Below, piece by piece: positions 1-11,761 of a DNA stretch of 64,000 nt. Under the pieces are notes generated by a model. The model was not told where the DNA came from and searched no databases. It was given only the letters and a program-made list of their open reading frames with translations. The stretch's first letter is position 1, and each line of letters opens with the position of its first letter. The position numbers and the translations under genes are program-made. Source of the stretch: Alopecurus myosuroides (Eukaryota > Streptophyta > Magnoliopsida > Poales > Poaceae); assembly GCA_028641055.1 (NCBI GenBank), contig CM054062.1:140844682-140908681 (forward strand), given 5' to 3'.

Positions 1-467
1 GTCTTCTGGGTGTTCCTCTGGAAGTTCCCGGAGTCCAGCGGGTGGACGCGCAGACGGACTCCCTTGCCCAGCTCAGGAGGCATGCCGAAGGAGTTTGCTC
101 CTTGGTCGGCAATGCCACTCAAGTGTTGACGCAGCTGCATGGTCCCCTTCTCGTCAATGCTGCATCTCCACCCGCGCTAGGTGACCTGCTGAAGATCTTC
201 TCGGAGAGCAATCTCCTTGATGCCTACGCGGTCGCTCAGTCGGAGTCTGGGGCGAAGACGGCCATCCAGTTCGCGCTGGCGCATGGAGTTAGCGGCTTGG
301 AGGAGGCCTACTCGGATCTCCCAGTCGATCCTTCCACGGGCAGAAAGGTAGGGCTTCGTCGATTTGGCGAGCCAGCCGCCGTCCTCGCTCGGAAGTTATC
401 TGAGCTATTTGCTCGACTTAAGGGAGGGACGACTGCCGCGAGTGGGAGTACCACTGTAGCTTCTTAG
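1..467 (+). pseudogene. C-terminal part of the Tat-element antisense protein, module 1 (5' end outside window)
   Basis: An open frame enters from the left edge (frame through codon 42) and ends at TAG 465-467. The protein has no known enzyme motif. Its end matches the pattern GAKTAIQFALAHG, a spacer, then LP, and a Leu/Ala-rich tail (AVLARKLSELFARLKGG). The same pattern recurs in the frame at 980-1488 and, more distantly, in the antisense gene of element G5 (GADLMLLCVASWY). Grass Tat-type gypsy elements are known to carry an antisense gene, often annotated as putative gypsy-type transposon protein, and I infer that identity. It lies beyond the end of the minus-strand pol of G1. Whether 1-467 is a last exon or a broken duplicate of the next module cannot be decided here. 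Confidence 0.5.
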
Positions 468-681
468 TTTATTTCGTTTGTACTTTGCAACTTGGATTGT
501 AATGAACCCTCGGATGTGCTCATGTTTTTCCAATATTTTAATCGAGATGCTTTTGCTGAAATGCTTCCCGCAATTGTACGTGTGCTCCCGATGGGAGTAG
601 CCCCCGAGCACCTCTCGAATAGGTGGTGAATATATCTCGAGTAGGGCACCTTATTCCTTTACTCTTCTTTGTACTTTTCAG

Positions 682-1488
682 GTATCCGAGGTGGACGCAG
701 AACCTTCAGGTGGACCTGCTGCCCCAACAGATCCGCTTGTCGCCGCTGTTGGGACTTTGGCAGGTCTTCGTGATCGTGTAGATGATGGTGAGCGCAGGCT
801 GAAAGCGTTGCACGGGGTAGCGGATGTGGCGAAGTCCAAGCAAAAACTGGCGACTGAACGCGAACAGTTTCTGATGGACGAGTTGGCTTCCGTCGCTAGG
901 GACTTGCTGTGTAAGTAATACAACCCCCGAGTCTTTTTTGTCTTGTTTCCTTGCCTAATCGTGCATGTTTGCTCTTCAGTTGTTAAACCGGATGATAGGG
1001 AGGAAAAACAGTGGGTAGAAAACCACATTCTTCAAGAAGCTGTCAGCTCAAGGCCTCATGCGAGTAACTTTTGGTCTGATCGCAGTCGAGGCTTTGTGTT
1101 GGCTACTTTGAAGTTCCGTGTCACCCAGGTAAAAGTTCTCGTGAGTTCTTTTCACGAGGTCTTGGTCGCGATGAACGCCGCGTTCTATCCGCTGCAAAGG
1201 GGTCCTGAAGACTGGAGCCATCTCCTCAGACTTTTCGGGCAAGAGGGAGAGTTTCGCGAGTGTGTACGTAATCAGATGACTTGCGGCGCGGTGGTGGCTC
1301 TCTCCTTTGTCCGGATATGGCATCCTGAGGTGAACTTTAACTCCGTAGCTAGGCTGCCAGATGGTCCAATCGATGATATTTCGCCGCATTATGACGATGT
1401 TCGTCCTGCAGCGGAAGAAATCATTCGACTGACCTCCGATGAAGTAGATAGAGTGCTGGCGACTGAGAATGCTCGACACCATGATTGA
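682..1488 (+). CDS. Antisense protein of Tat element G1, module 2 (exons 682-910 and 980-1488)
   Basis: Exon 682-910 follows a good acceptor (TTTTCAG at 675-681). It ends at donor GTAAGT (911). The 69-bp intron closes with GCTCTTCAG at 971-979, and exon 980-1488 ends at TGA. The frame stays open across the join (phase 1). The first exon is Ala/Arg/Glu-rich and probably coiled coil. The second carries CGAVVALSFVRIWHP followed by RLPDGP, the C-terminal pattern of the Tat antisense proteins. It converges on the minus-strand pol that stops at 1768, the same layout as in G5 at 60-64 kb. Function is unknown. The start is undefined: an upstream exon or the GTG at 691 is possible. Confidence 0.5.
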
Positions 1489-1767
1489 TTGTTGGATGTA
1501 TACATCCTGTGATGCTTGTATAGTTTGTAAAAACTGTTGTAAGGTGTGGAACCCTGTATGTATATATTTTCCAGTGACGCTGAGTTTTAGGCGTAGCCCC
1601 TGTGTGTTTATGGGGTGTATACCTGTAACTATTTAGCGTGTAAGGATGAATAATCTTCGAGTAAATATGGTTGAGAAACCATGTATTTTATTGCGGTGAC
1701 TGAGAAGTCATGTATTCGAGCTACAAGAATGGCTGGTATAGCCTTATTGTTGTGAGAACAAGTAAAT

Positions 1768-3022
1768 CTAGGGATAAAATTTGCGGAGGTGTGCGATATT
1801 CCAAGGATTGGAATAGATTCCTCCAGTCGATGGGTTCTTCAGCCTGTAGGCTCCGCCTGGGATAACTTCGTGTATGATGAAGGGTTCTTCCCATGGTGGC
1901 TCGAGCTTGTGTCCCTCCTTCTGCTTGAGCCGCAACACTAGATCTCCAACTGCGAATGCTATGTGGCGTATGCGGCGACTATGATAGTTTCGCAGTGATT
2001 GTTGATATACTGCGGATCTTGCGAGCGCAATATCACGCATCTCATCGAGTGCATCTATATCTTCCGCGAGTGCCTTGTTGGAGGTTTCTTCGCTGTAAGC
2101 CACAACTCGTGGGGCGCTGAATCTATCATCCTCGGGAAGGACTGCTTCTGCCCCGTATACCATGAAAAATGGTGTGTAGTTTGTGGATCGGTTTGGAGTT
2201 GTGCGGAGGCTCCATAGTACGGAGGGTAGCTCTTCGGCCCAATGTCCTTCTGCGGGGTGTAGACGATCGAGTAGACGTTTCTTAATGCCAGCTGAAACTA
2301 AGCCGTTGGATCTTTCGACTTGTCCGTTCGTTTGCGGGTGGGCAACTGAAGCAAACTTGAAGTTGATGCCCTCTTCCTCGCAGAACTGTTGTGTTTCCTT
2401 TGCCGTGAAGTTTGTACCATTGTCTGTAATGATATCGTGTGGTACCCCAAATCTGCATACGATGGAATCAAGGAACTTGACGGCGCATTGGGCGCTAGCC
2501 GAAGTTACTGGCATGGCCTCGATCCATTTGGTAAATTTGTCGACTGCGACCAGCAGGTGTGTATATCCACCCGGCGTGGACTTGCGTAGTGGTCCTACCA
2601 TGTCTAGCCCCCACTGTGCAAAGGGCCAGGCGATGGGTATCATGTGCAATTCCGTAGCAGGTGCATGTGGTCTTGGTGTGAATCGCTGGCAAGCGTTGCA
2701 TCTTTCGACTAGCTCCTTTGCATCGGTGGCTGCCATGAACCAGTAGAATCCTGCTCGGAAGGCTTTTCCCATGATTGCTTTCCAGCTAGCGTGATGCCCA
2801 CAGTCTCCTTGGTGGATGTCCTGGAGTAATTCTTTGCCATCTTCGGGTGCGATGCAGCGCTGAAGTATACCCGAGATGCTTTGCTTGTATAATTCTCCGT
2901 TGATTACCCGAAAGGATTTACTGCGTCTGATTATCTGTCGAGCCTCGCGAGGATCGGCTGGGAGCTGTCTGGTGGACCGGTAGTCGAGGTATTTCTGCGT
3001 CCAGACTGGCTCGACCAGAAAA
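1768..3022 (-). pseudogene. Integrase region of G1 pol
   Basis: The C-terminal pol remnant holds the zinc-binding HHCC motif (GDCGHHASW, then RCNACQRF) and the DDE core: first Asp in GLDMVGPL, second in IITDNGTNF, Glu in QTNGQVERSNG. The segment ends with the usual C-terminal block (PWNIAHLRKFYP) before stop codon 1768-1770. The frame is open from about 3022, where it begins abruptly just after a truncated RT, so the domain is fused to RT by a deletion. Integrase normally joins cDNA to the host chromosome. Here the domain looks complete but the polyprotein is broken. It is clearly diverged from the integrase of G5. Confidence 0.85.
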
Positions 3023-3761
3023 ACCTGTCTTGAAATGTTATGAATGTTGTTTTCTCTTCGTCCTCCTGTTTCATCCGGATTTGATTATATCCCGAATAGG
3101 CGTCCAGGAAGGAGAGGCGTTGACAACCTGCCGTTGAGTCTACAATCTGGTCGATTCGTGGGAGGGGGAAGTTGTCCTTGGGGCAGTGCTTATTTAGCGA
3201 CGTGTAGTCGATGCACACTCGAAGGATGTCGGTGTTCTTTTTGGGGACCAGCACTGGGTTTGCTAACCAAGCGGATATCTTGATCTCCCTGATGAATTTT
3301 GCGGCTAGCAATCTGTTTACTTCTTCTCCCAGCGCCTTCTGATTGGGTTCGGAAAACCGTCGAGTGGTCTGCTTGATGGGTTTAGCATCCTTGAAAACTT
3401 CAAGTGAGTGCTCGGCGAACTCCATGGGTATTCCTGGCATATCTGAGGGCTGCCAGACAAAAATTTCCCAGTACTCACGGAGGAGTTCGACGAGCGCGCT
3501 TTCCTATGCTTGCGAGAGGGTAGTTGAGACCATCGCAGTATTCGCAGAGTCTGTCGGGTGCACCTGATGTTTTCGGGTGTCACTGTTGGCGCTGAACTCC
3601 AACTCGGGCGCGTTTTTCTTTGTGAGGGGCATCACGGAGTGATCCGTGGTTTTTGCCAGCTCTTGCAATTCTTCTTGCATCCCGAAAGATTTTGCGATCT
3701 CGTTGAACTCAATGTCGCACTTGTTGGATTTCTGAAAATCTCCGTCGATGGTGATAACACC
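3023..3761 (-). pseudogene. Truncated reverse transcriptase of G1
   Basis: The frame carries the start of a gypsy RT: CIDYTSLNKHCPKDNFPLPR, then FLDAYSGYNQI and EKTTFIT. It then switches to unrelated residues at about 3030 and joins the pre-integrase region. The catalytic Y-x-D-D box, the rest of the polymerase and both RNase H domains are absent. An in-frame TAG lies at 3504-3506 in the spacer between protease and RT. The codons after it (GAA AGC) match those after the UAG at the homologous place in G5. The spacer from 3761 to 3507 otherwise stays open. Confidence 0.8.
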
Positions 3762-4577
3762 CTATTCTCCGGGTAACTTGAGCTTCAGGTACGCATAATG
3801 TGGTACTGCCATGAATCTGGCGAACGCTGTTCGACCAAGAATGGCGTGGTACTGTGAAGGCCAGTCGACGACCTCGAAGTCAAGAAATTCTCTCCTGTAG
3901 TTGCTTTTATTGCCCAGTACAACTTCTAGATTAATTGTTCCGAGTGGACGGATTGGCTTTCCTGGAACTATCCCGTGGAAGGATGTTTCTGATTCCGCGA
4001 GGCCATCCAGGTTCTTGTTCATCCGACGGAGTGTGTCCGCGTAGATAATGTTGATGCCGCTGCCTCCATCCATAAATACGTGGGCCAGATCGTAGTTTCC
4101 AATTTGTGCTTGGATTACGAGGGCGGCATGGCCTGGTCGATAGACTCGTGGCGGGTGGTCTTGCATTGAGAATGTGATCGGTTGATCCGCCATCTTCAAG
4201 TACTCGGGCTTTGTTGGCGGAGTCTGCACAGCCATGCACAACTGCCTTGTGTTAGTTTTTTGAGCTCTGCGGGATGGACATACCTTCTGGATTATTGCGA
4301 GTTGCCCTGCCGGATTCGGGTATGCATTGGCCCCGGAGTTTTGTGCGGGTGGTGCTGGCAGTGCAGCCAATGCCATGTTTGGATTTGCTGGTGGAGGTAG
4401 GGGTTGTGGCGGCTGGAATCCTTGGTGGCCTCCTCCTGGTAGTGGGGGGTAATTTGGAGCAGCTGCTGATCGATTTTTCTTCGAGAAAGCCTCGTGGATG
4501 TCATGGAACTTTCGACAATCCTTGAGGAGGTGTGTCGCCTTGGTTTTGCCCGTGCGCTTATCTGTAAACAGATGTAG
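3762..4577 (-). pseudogene. Aspartic protease region of G1
   Basis: The minus-strand frame holds the retroviral-type protease loop as FMDGGSGINIIYADTL and the following FHGIVPGKPIRPLG block, typical of Tat-type elements. It ends at YLKLKLPGE and TAG 3762-3764, after which the same frame continues as GVITIDGDF. The stop is therefore an in-frame nonsense codon, not a natural end. Upstream, KTKATHLLKDCRKFH at about 4540-4500 is the gag-terminal Cys motif region. The protease normally processes the Gag-Pol polyprotein inside the virus-like particle. Confidence 0.8.
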
Positions 4578-6646
4578 CTAGCAGTAAGCATCAAGGTCTT
4601 CCTCGGGACTTTTTTCTTCAACCTTCGGTTTCCATTCGCGATTTCCGCGTCGCCCGGTATCGCGACTTCGCGTGAATTCCGCTGCTACCATTTCTTCTCG
4701 ATCCTCGTGATTGTAGTATTTCCTTCTCTTTCTTCGGCCATGGCGATCTTCCCCGGGTGCGGGTGACGATGCTCTCTCGTTGCGTACTGCGTCTTCTCCG
4801 TTAGCCCATTTGTCGGCTATGTTCATCAGCTCCCCAATAGTTTTGGGTGCGGCTCTGCCTAGCTCCTCTCTGAAAGCAGTTCTTCTGGCGCCTTTTGCGA
4901 ATGCTTCAATCGCTACTTCTTCCGAGATGGTTCCCGCGGTGTTCCTGAGCGTGGTCCATCGCTGGATGTACTCGCGGGTGGATTCGCCGCTTTTCTGCTT
5001 GCAGGCTCGCAATTCTTCGATGGTGGCCGGTCTCTTGTAAGTCGACTGGAAGTTTTTGCAGAAGTCACGATGTAGGTCGTCCCACGACCCGTAACAATAT
5101 CTTGGCCTCCTTTCCAGCCAGCTACGGGCTGCGCCGGTGAGATGTAAATTGAGATATTGCATAGCCGTGTTCTTGTTCCCACGCTGGCATTTTACTGCCG
5201 TGAGGTAATCGTTTAGCCACTGAGAAGGCTCGAGTGAGCCGTCATACTTTGTCACTTCTGTGCTGAGCTTGAATCTTTTGGGTAGAGGTGCTTCGCGAAT
5301 GCTGCGGGCAAAACAGAGCGCTCCACAAGTTTCGTCATCCGAAGAACCGGACGAAGAGTGTTCGCGATATCGCGATGCCCTTGGCTTGTCCACCTTATTT
5401 TGTGCGATGTCCGATCGCGCGTCGTATCCGGGTTGGTCGCGGTCGGTGTCCTTCCTCGGTTCCTTGCTTCGTTTCCGCGAGCGGCTGCTGTGGTGTCTTG
5501 AGCTTTTGTCTCTCGGGCTGCCCTCGCTGCTGCTTCGACTGTCGTCGCGACGTCGAGCTTCTTTTCCTCGACCACGACGTGGCGATTTGTCCCTTCTTGG
5601 TGAAGAGCTCCTACGCCTGCGGGACTTCTCTCTTTCTTTCTCCTATTTTTCCTTCTCCAGCTGCTCTGCGTCTTTCTTGCGGTCATAGGAGGCGAGTCTT
5701 GCGGCTGCCAGTCCTAGCCCTTTGCGTACTTGTTTGTACTGCTCTGCCCGAGGGTCGCTTTCTGTCGGCTGGTTCATTTGCATGTAAGTTGCCGCGGCCA
5801 GGACCGCGGCGGCAGGGGTTTGCGGGTAGACGTTCCCGTCATCATCGACTCGCATGAGGGAGGGCGTGATCGACCTGCTCGTCCCGCCCAAGGACTCAAT
5901 GTCCCTGGATGTTGATGCATATCCCTTCCTCGCGGGTCGGGTACCGACCGAGGGTGCCAGGGACTGCTCAGCTCGTCGTTGACTCGATTCATCCGCCGCT
6001 CTTCTTCGACGGGCGAGATCTATCCGCGCATCCTTGATGGTCGCGGCTGCTCTTACGAGATGTTAATGGTAGGCAACCATGTCCTCGTGTGGCGAATCTG
6101 CTGCGGGTGGCTTGCTCGTCCGCATAGCCTCCTTGGCGTGATCCCAAGCTTCTCGCGAGATGCCGATTATGGCGCGTTCTGCTGCACTATGTTCTGTTTC
6201 CGGGGGTTGCTCCGATCCTACCATGCAGACTTGAGCCAGTCGTGGCCCGTGCGTCCTAGGCGTAGATCGGAAGGTTCTTTGGAGTCGAGAGGGTTCCTCT
6301 GTTGAGAGGGTATGGTAGTCGTTTGTATTGAAGCGGACGGACTCGCCGCTTTTCTCCAGATGAAGGCGCGAGTCGACGGCTCCTGATTCAGATCCTGATT
6401 CTTCCGGGAAGTGGAGGATCCCATCCCTATCGGTCACGAACTTCAGGCTCCCGAACGTCAGGGTGACGCTCCTCTCCAGATCGTCGAATACCGGGCGCGA
6501 TTCCGGCGAGTGAGGGGTGACCACGACAGATCCGATCCGTATAGGATTGTTCGGAGCCGTAGTCGAGGGTTTCCAGCGAGAGTTGGTTGTTGATGAAGCC
6601 GAAGATGCTGGTGATCCAGCGCCCGCCGTTCCCACAGACGGCGCCA
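4578..6646 (-). pseudogene. Gag region of G1 with in-frame stops
   Basis: The frame is continuous apart from TAA 6063-6065 and TAG 5643-5645, and ends at TAG 4578-4580. The retrotransposon gag core lies at about 5270-4820: SLEPSQWLNDYLTAV, then TGAARSWLERRP, then STREYIQRWTTLRNT. An Arg/Ser-rich linker precedes it and a basic linker follows (RKRRKYYNHEDR). The first methionine in frame lies upstream of the primer site, inside the LTR, so the real start must be a later one and cannot be fixed from sequence alone. Gag builds the particle that packages element RNA. Confidence 0.75.
6629..6646 (-). other. Primer-binding site of G1
   Basis: Reading the minus strand just inside the LTR gives TGGCGCCGTCTGTGGGAA, two bases from the LTR end. 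The first nine bases fit a tRNA 3' end ACGGCGCCA, as in tRNA-Asp or Glu type primers used by Tat elements. The later bases fit less well. Confidence 0.65.
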
Positions 6647-6648
6647 AT

Positions 6649-7141
6649 TGTCGAATCCGTTGTTCGGCAAATCCCTCAGGTGACCCTATCGGGTTTCGAG
6701 TAGGAGAACCCATGAGCGCTGGTGGCGATCGTCGGCTAGACAGGGGGCGAGATTTACCCAGGTTCGGGGCCCTCGTAGAGGTAAAACCCTTACTCCTGCC
6801 TCTGTCGATCTGTATTAATGAGTAGATCGGTTACAATGGTGGTTGCTTGAATCGAGAGTATGATCTCGAGTTCAGGGTTTTGGTGTTGCGGTGCTGCTTG
6901 GTCCTCTTCCGGTGGCTCTCCTGGCCTTATATAGGTGGCCAGGTCTCAAACCCTACTCGGAGAGGACTCGAACTCTAACCTTAGGTCGGTTACATATTTC
7001 CAAACTTAACCCGCAAGTCAGTGCGGGTGGGCTTCACGTGGGCCTTCTGGAATACTCCAAGGGCTCCTCTTCTTGGGCCTTAACCTTGAGCCTGAGATGG
7101 GGTGTCCTTACCCGCAGGGTCCAGGATCCATGTCTTCGTCA
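6649..7141 (-). repeat. LTR of G1 (5' LTR in element orientation)
   Basis: The LTR lies directly outside the primer site. In plus-strand reading it starts TGTCGAATCC at 6649 and is taken to end at TCGTCA, 7141, so the element orientation begins TGACGAAGAC. The right end is inferred from the TG...CA rule and from the similar length of the Tat-type LTR at 35057-35535, because the second LTR is outside the window. A TATA-like CCTATATAAGG lies at 6925-6935 on the minus strand and would start the genomic RNA. Confidence 0.6.
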
Positions 7142-7365
7142 GTCATGCTTCAATATATTTCTGTGTTAGAAACCGTGCTCAGAGGAGATATAGATTCTCC
7201 ATGGTGTTTTCGGTTCCAATAGGAAATAACAACCTCAAAACACTTTATTGTATGATTTTTTCCCTTTCCATGTTGATTAGTATATGCACGCAGACACATA
7301 CAATGTACTTAAAAATTTAGACTTAGATTTCATGGATTTTTTCTGCAATGTTTAACAATGGAGAT

Positions 7366-7556
7366 GTGCTTATTTTTTAGTTTTCCAATTTAATGAAAGG
7401 AGAAAAAGTATGGAGTTGTTGCAGAGGTGCTTATTTTTTTAGTTTTCCAATTTAATGAAAGGAGAGAAAAAGATGGAGATGTTACAGAGGTGCTTATTTT
7501 ATTTTTAGTTTTCCAATTTAATGAAAGGAGAAAAAAAGGTGGAGCTTGTTGCAGAG
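7366..7556. repeat. Minisatellite, three copies of 61-67 bp
   Basis: Copies start at 7366, 7427 and 7490. Each runs from GTGCTTATTTT through TTTTCCAATTTAATGAAAGG to GCAGAG. Differences are mainly in A/T run lengths. No coding role is seen. Confidence 0.85.
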
Positions 7557-7826
7557 TAGCAAAGCGAAGAAAGACCGCATAAGACCTCAGTGTTTGACAC
7601 ATCTTAGGTCAATATAGTGTTGTAATGAAGGATTACAGGTTCACATTTATTGGTTCACATTTATTGGTTAACTACTCATGGGAACATTGTATGCTATGTA
7701 TTTCTTCAGAAACTTTTTGACATTCTGTTTGATCTTGAAATAAATCTTCAAAGCTCAGTTATATTAGTAACAACAATCCTATTTTGTCTATTTAAATTTC
7801 ACAAAAACAACATTATATTAGACGTG

Positions 7827-7887
7827 CGTTGCACGTGCATCGGTACTAGTATATTACTACTAGTAAACATGCACGTGCCTTGCAACG
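7827..7887. repeat. Imperfect inverted repeat with CACGTGC arms
   Basis: The left arm, 7827-7850, runs from CGTTGCACGTGCATC to ACTAGT. The right arm, 7859-7887, is its inverse, running from ACTAGT to GCACGTGCCTTGCAACG. An 8-bp centre separates them. Arms like these occur at ends of abundant grass transposons, so this may be two element ends abutting. The element itself was not identified. Confidence 0.45.
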
Positions 7888-8782
7888 AGAGTTAAAACGA
7901 GTCTTCTTTAAGCCTTATAGTTTTGCTCTTGATGGTGAACTAGAGTCTGGGGCGCCCATTGGGACGCCTTGTGGCCGTAAAGTGGCAGTCCAATTTTTCT
8001 ATTGTATTGGAATAGCCAGTCATCAAGTAAATAGGCATAGATACCGATATGCATAGTTGGAATAGTAGGAAGACCCAAGAAAAGTACATGCAGTTGATAA
8101 TGAATTAGAGTTTAACAACAATTGTCTTGAACAAGGTTGTTGTAGCAAAAAAAAACATAATCAGTCTATTCTCTCTTGAAAGTGTCTGGCATAATATAAA
8201 GTTGATCAGTAATAATATTTTATGCGCAGTCTTGCATGTTGCCACGGTGGTCATGCCGCATACAACTCACTCCTATATCTACGAAGATGGGCCTCCATAG
8301 ATACAGTTGCATTCATGCATCCGGTTACCTCACTAATCTAATCATGACGAGAGGGAGGATGAGCTTATCATGGGAAGAACAAACCAGGAACGCATCTAAA
8401 TCCGAAGTTCTTGTCCTCATGTTCCAGGTATTTTTGTTAGCTTCCTGTTCCTAGTCATCTGGATGATTAACCTCGACACAGTCATCATCCTCTGTCCACA
8501 CCACCATAAACTATTACATGTAAATGGATATGCACATATGGGCAATCACAATTAAAAACTAAGTATGAACTGGAATCAGTTTCATCAACATGTTCCTGGG
8601 TCCATAAATCCATCTGATCGCCACAGAAGCAAGACTACAAATCAAGTTCCGATAGTTTAGTGTATGGTAGACTCAACAAAACAAAAGCGACAGACATGTC
8701 GGGAACGTAACCATAAGCAACATAGAAAAGTACACTGACGTTTTTTTTTGCTAACAAGCAAAATATTTAACTTTCAACATAC
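7888..8782. other. Intergenic DNA, nothing recognised
   Basis: AT-rich sequence with no convincing reading frame, RNA gene or terminal repeat. Short plus-strand frames at 8236-8454 have no recognisable motif. Confidence 0.5.
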
Positions 8783-11521
8783 CAATTCATGATCAAGTAC
8801 ACTGACGTTTTCAGCATATCTGGGAAAGGAAGATGAAAAAGTAAGAACAAAACGTTCTGAAAATCCAAGTCCGTTAGTTGGAAATCCACAGAAAGGTGTG
8901 TCACTCCATTCAAAATATTTGCCATCAACAGAGATAAAGTAATGCGTATAAATATTGCATTGTCATGCAATATCAAATAGAGAACCGTATTAATTCTGCA
9001 GCCAAGAACATAGAAATTATAGGAGCACCTTAAAAAACTGGCGCACGAAAAACGAATAGCATGTCACATATGTGCTCGTACTACTACAGGACCGTGAAAC
9101 AAAATAGACAATTTTGTGTTAAAAGTGAATGAAGAGAAGGTTGATGCTTAATTGTTTGGGTTACCATAACAAAGAGAAGGTCAAGATAGAGAACATATGA
9201 AATGGACCAAACAAGAAGGAAGACGCTTCACGATATTGATACCTGCTTGCTCAAGCTTGCTGCCAGCTGAAAGGGTGGTGTTCAGCATATGAATGTAGTG
9301 ATCTATAACTTATTAATCCACATAAGGGTAGTGATCTACAACATATATTACCTACTTGTGTTGAGGATGCTCAGCAGTCTTACTGTGACCTTACTGATGG
9401 ACCCATCATAAAAATAGTCAACAAAAATACCGACAATTGTTATTAGACCATAAGTGAAGAGTTTGGGCACGTATACTCGCTAGGAGCTGCAAACCCTCGG
9501 CCCAATATTAGGCATGCATGATTCCATTTAGCCGGTGTATATGTCACTTAGCTATTTTAGCAACTAGAAAATGGACATGTTAATTTTTTTATACCAATAC
9601 TACTACTGCTATTGTCAAAAAACTTAACTACAGATAGACATACACAAAAATATAAGTATATATTTACGCATGCCAGAGCTTATAAACCTGGTAATTTTGT
9701 AGACATCTTATTGATCCAGTAATCAAAGTTGTCAAGAAAAAAGAGATGACATTTTCCACCAAAAGCAAAGCAAATGAAAGAAACATGTGGGATGGATCAT
9801 GTGAGCGGCCAAATCAAGTTATCCCTTTGAACGCCGCCTCGTAGTTCATTTGTATTCCAACTCTTGCATTGCTCGCCATTCATTTGAAGTTCAATCCTTG
9901 CCATGAACAATTCATTCGGCCTAAGACAATAGGAATGCAAGCTATGTCAAAGTTTAGAAAAGCAACATATCTTGTTGTGGTCAGACAATCTGCGACGATA
10001 TCAATTTGTTTATTACAAAAAATTCTTTATTGTATGATTATAATAGCCAAATCTTCAGTTAAAAGAGGTACATGGTTTCAGGGGATATTCCTATCCAAAT
10101 AGAGGCGGTGCTCGAAACGAATACATAACAGCTGGCAGAGCATGCGACCATAGCATGAAACAGGAAAACTGCCAAGCCAACACCACATGGCACAACGCAG
10201 ATAAAATGCTTCAAGATCCAATCCTTTAGCTAGAGCACACGTAGTTCCTCTCTTCCTGACTGTGCTAGTTTGAAACACATCATATTGGAGTGAACGTATG
10301 CAGTACATGGCAAGTGGGAGGGTTCCCTCTGTATCATCAACATTCAGAAATCACGTGAAAGATGGCTTTATTTTCAAGCTCCTTCATAATAGTTTATTCT
10401 AGAAACATTTTACATGCAACAAATAGTAAGTTAGTCAAAGTCAGAATAATAAACATGAAGAATGAAAGGAGAGTATCCAAGTTTAATAATAGTGGGAACA
10501 AGGAAAGTGTAGAACGGTTCCAGAGTGGATTATAAAAAAGGTCATATTGAAGTAGACAATTTCTCTTTTCAAGAAAAGATACCAAAAACAATTAGCAACT
10601 AGGGATAATAAGCACTTCGGAGTGATGGAAATATTGGCATGGCATCCAAAGTCTACACACCTTAGTCTTGGCAATCAGGATACGTTCCTCCTTGTGTCCT
10701 TGAACATAAAGGATCAATTTATTCTTCGGTTTGTATGCAAGTTTGTCGTCCTTTTCCTTTTCTACAACCTGTAATAGTTGCTCGTGCTATGTACTAAGAG
10801 TATGGCACCAATTAGTAATATACAACACCGAAATGCTGAGTCTACATGGAGTTTTCAATACTTAGTTTTGGTGACTACAAAACAACATCTTCAATGACAG
10901 ACCGAAAAGAATAATGATGCCAGAGCCAAATCTAAACAGATGAAATATTAGCGCAAACTTCGATGAATAAAATACCTCCCGTCTTGCTATTTTGTCTTCT
11001 TAGTGAGGGGGCATATTGTAAATAGCTGAAACACACCGGTAGCATATTTATCAAAATTTACACAGATATGGAATATCTAAAAGACCTATACCCTAAAATG
11101 GATTTTAGACGGAATCAAAAAGACAAACTCGTTAGTTATATGTGCTTTTTTAGAGCATACATGAATATAAAACAAAATAAAGATGAGTTTAAACTGTGGC
11201 CATGATTCCACAATGTAGAAGAACAATAATCAATAAAAAATGGTTGATCTATTTCACCGTGTACCAAGATTCAAGAAAGTAATGGACTGTAAAAAATATG
11301 TAACTCGAATATCGATAAGATCAGGTTAAGTTATTTGTCTTTAAAACATACCTACTACTATCAGTTAAAGTTGAAATGTCTAAATGAAATGAACATACGA
11401 GACATTAAATTGTTATATACAAACTCAAACCTGAATTTATGCATGGAAATAAACAATGCTAAAAATCTGAAACCTGAGCAATTATATTGTAAATAATCAA
11501 GTCTGGACCTAGTTTCTCCAT
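8783..11521 (-). pseudogene. Possible fossil of a multi-exon host gene, exon-like islands
   Basis: Several short minus-strand segments look like exons because they have acceptor, donor and protein-like translation together. 11474-11521 reads MEKLGPDLIIYNIIAQ then GT. 10976-11025 follows GTGTGTTTCAG and ends at GTATTT. 10661-10768 reads VVEKEKDDKLAYKPK onward and ends at GTGTGT. 9352-9393 reads KVTVRLLSILNT. 9243-9266 follows CACCCTTTCAG and ends at GTATCA. 8783-8995 follows GGCTGCAG, contains VDGKYFEWSDTPFCGF and ends at GTATGT. Phases do not all fit and the last segment has a stop plus a frame change, so I read it as decayed. The family is not recognised. The islands could also be chance or gene pieces carried by a transposon. 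The stretches between them hold nothing else visible. Confidence 0.3.
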
Positions 11522-11761
11522 AGGTGAATGCAGTCCAGCTCGAATTCATGTGTTGCTTTTCAACGTAAGAAGTAATAACTTAACTTCAAATTGTGGGTTT
11601 GTTTCAATAGGAATAGTAATATAGTTTAATGTGATAGTTAAGACAATGTCAAAAGACATGCATCATAGGCACTATGTAAAATTTTCAGTGGTTACAATTT
11701 TAGAAAAACAAGCATTAGTAGTGGTAGCTTGTCAATTTTTCATAGCTATACATGGTCCCAG

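Larger units (their letters stand above)
1..7141 (-). mobile_element. Ty3/gypsy Tat-lineage LTR retrotransposon G1, decayed, 3' end outside window
   Basis: On the minus strand the order is LTR (6649-7141), primer site (6629-6646), gag, protease, N-terminal RT, integrase (stop at 1768), then an opposite-strand gene at 1-1488. This order, the TGGCGCC primer site and the antisense gene are typical of the Tat lineage (RIRE2, Grande and relatives). One reading frame runs from the leader to 3023, broken by TAA 6063-6065, TAG 5643-5645, TAG 4578-4580, TAG 3762-3764 and TAG 3504-3506. Most of RT and all RNase H is missing near 3023. The element cannot be autonomous. The 3' LTR is beyond the left edge. 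Confidence 0.85.

Noticed and set aside
11474..11521. Histone-deacetylase-like exon (DLIIYN motif)
   Set aside because: A six-residue resemblance is too short to support the family, and the following exons do not match it.
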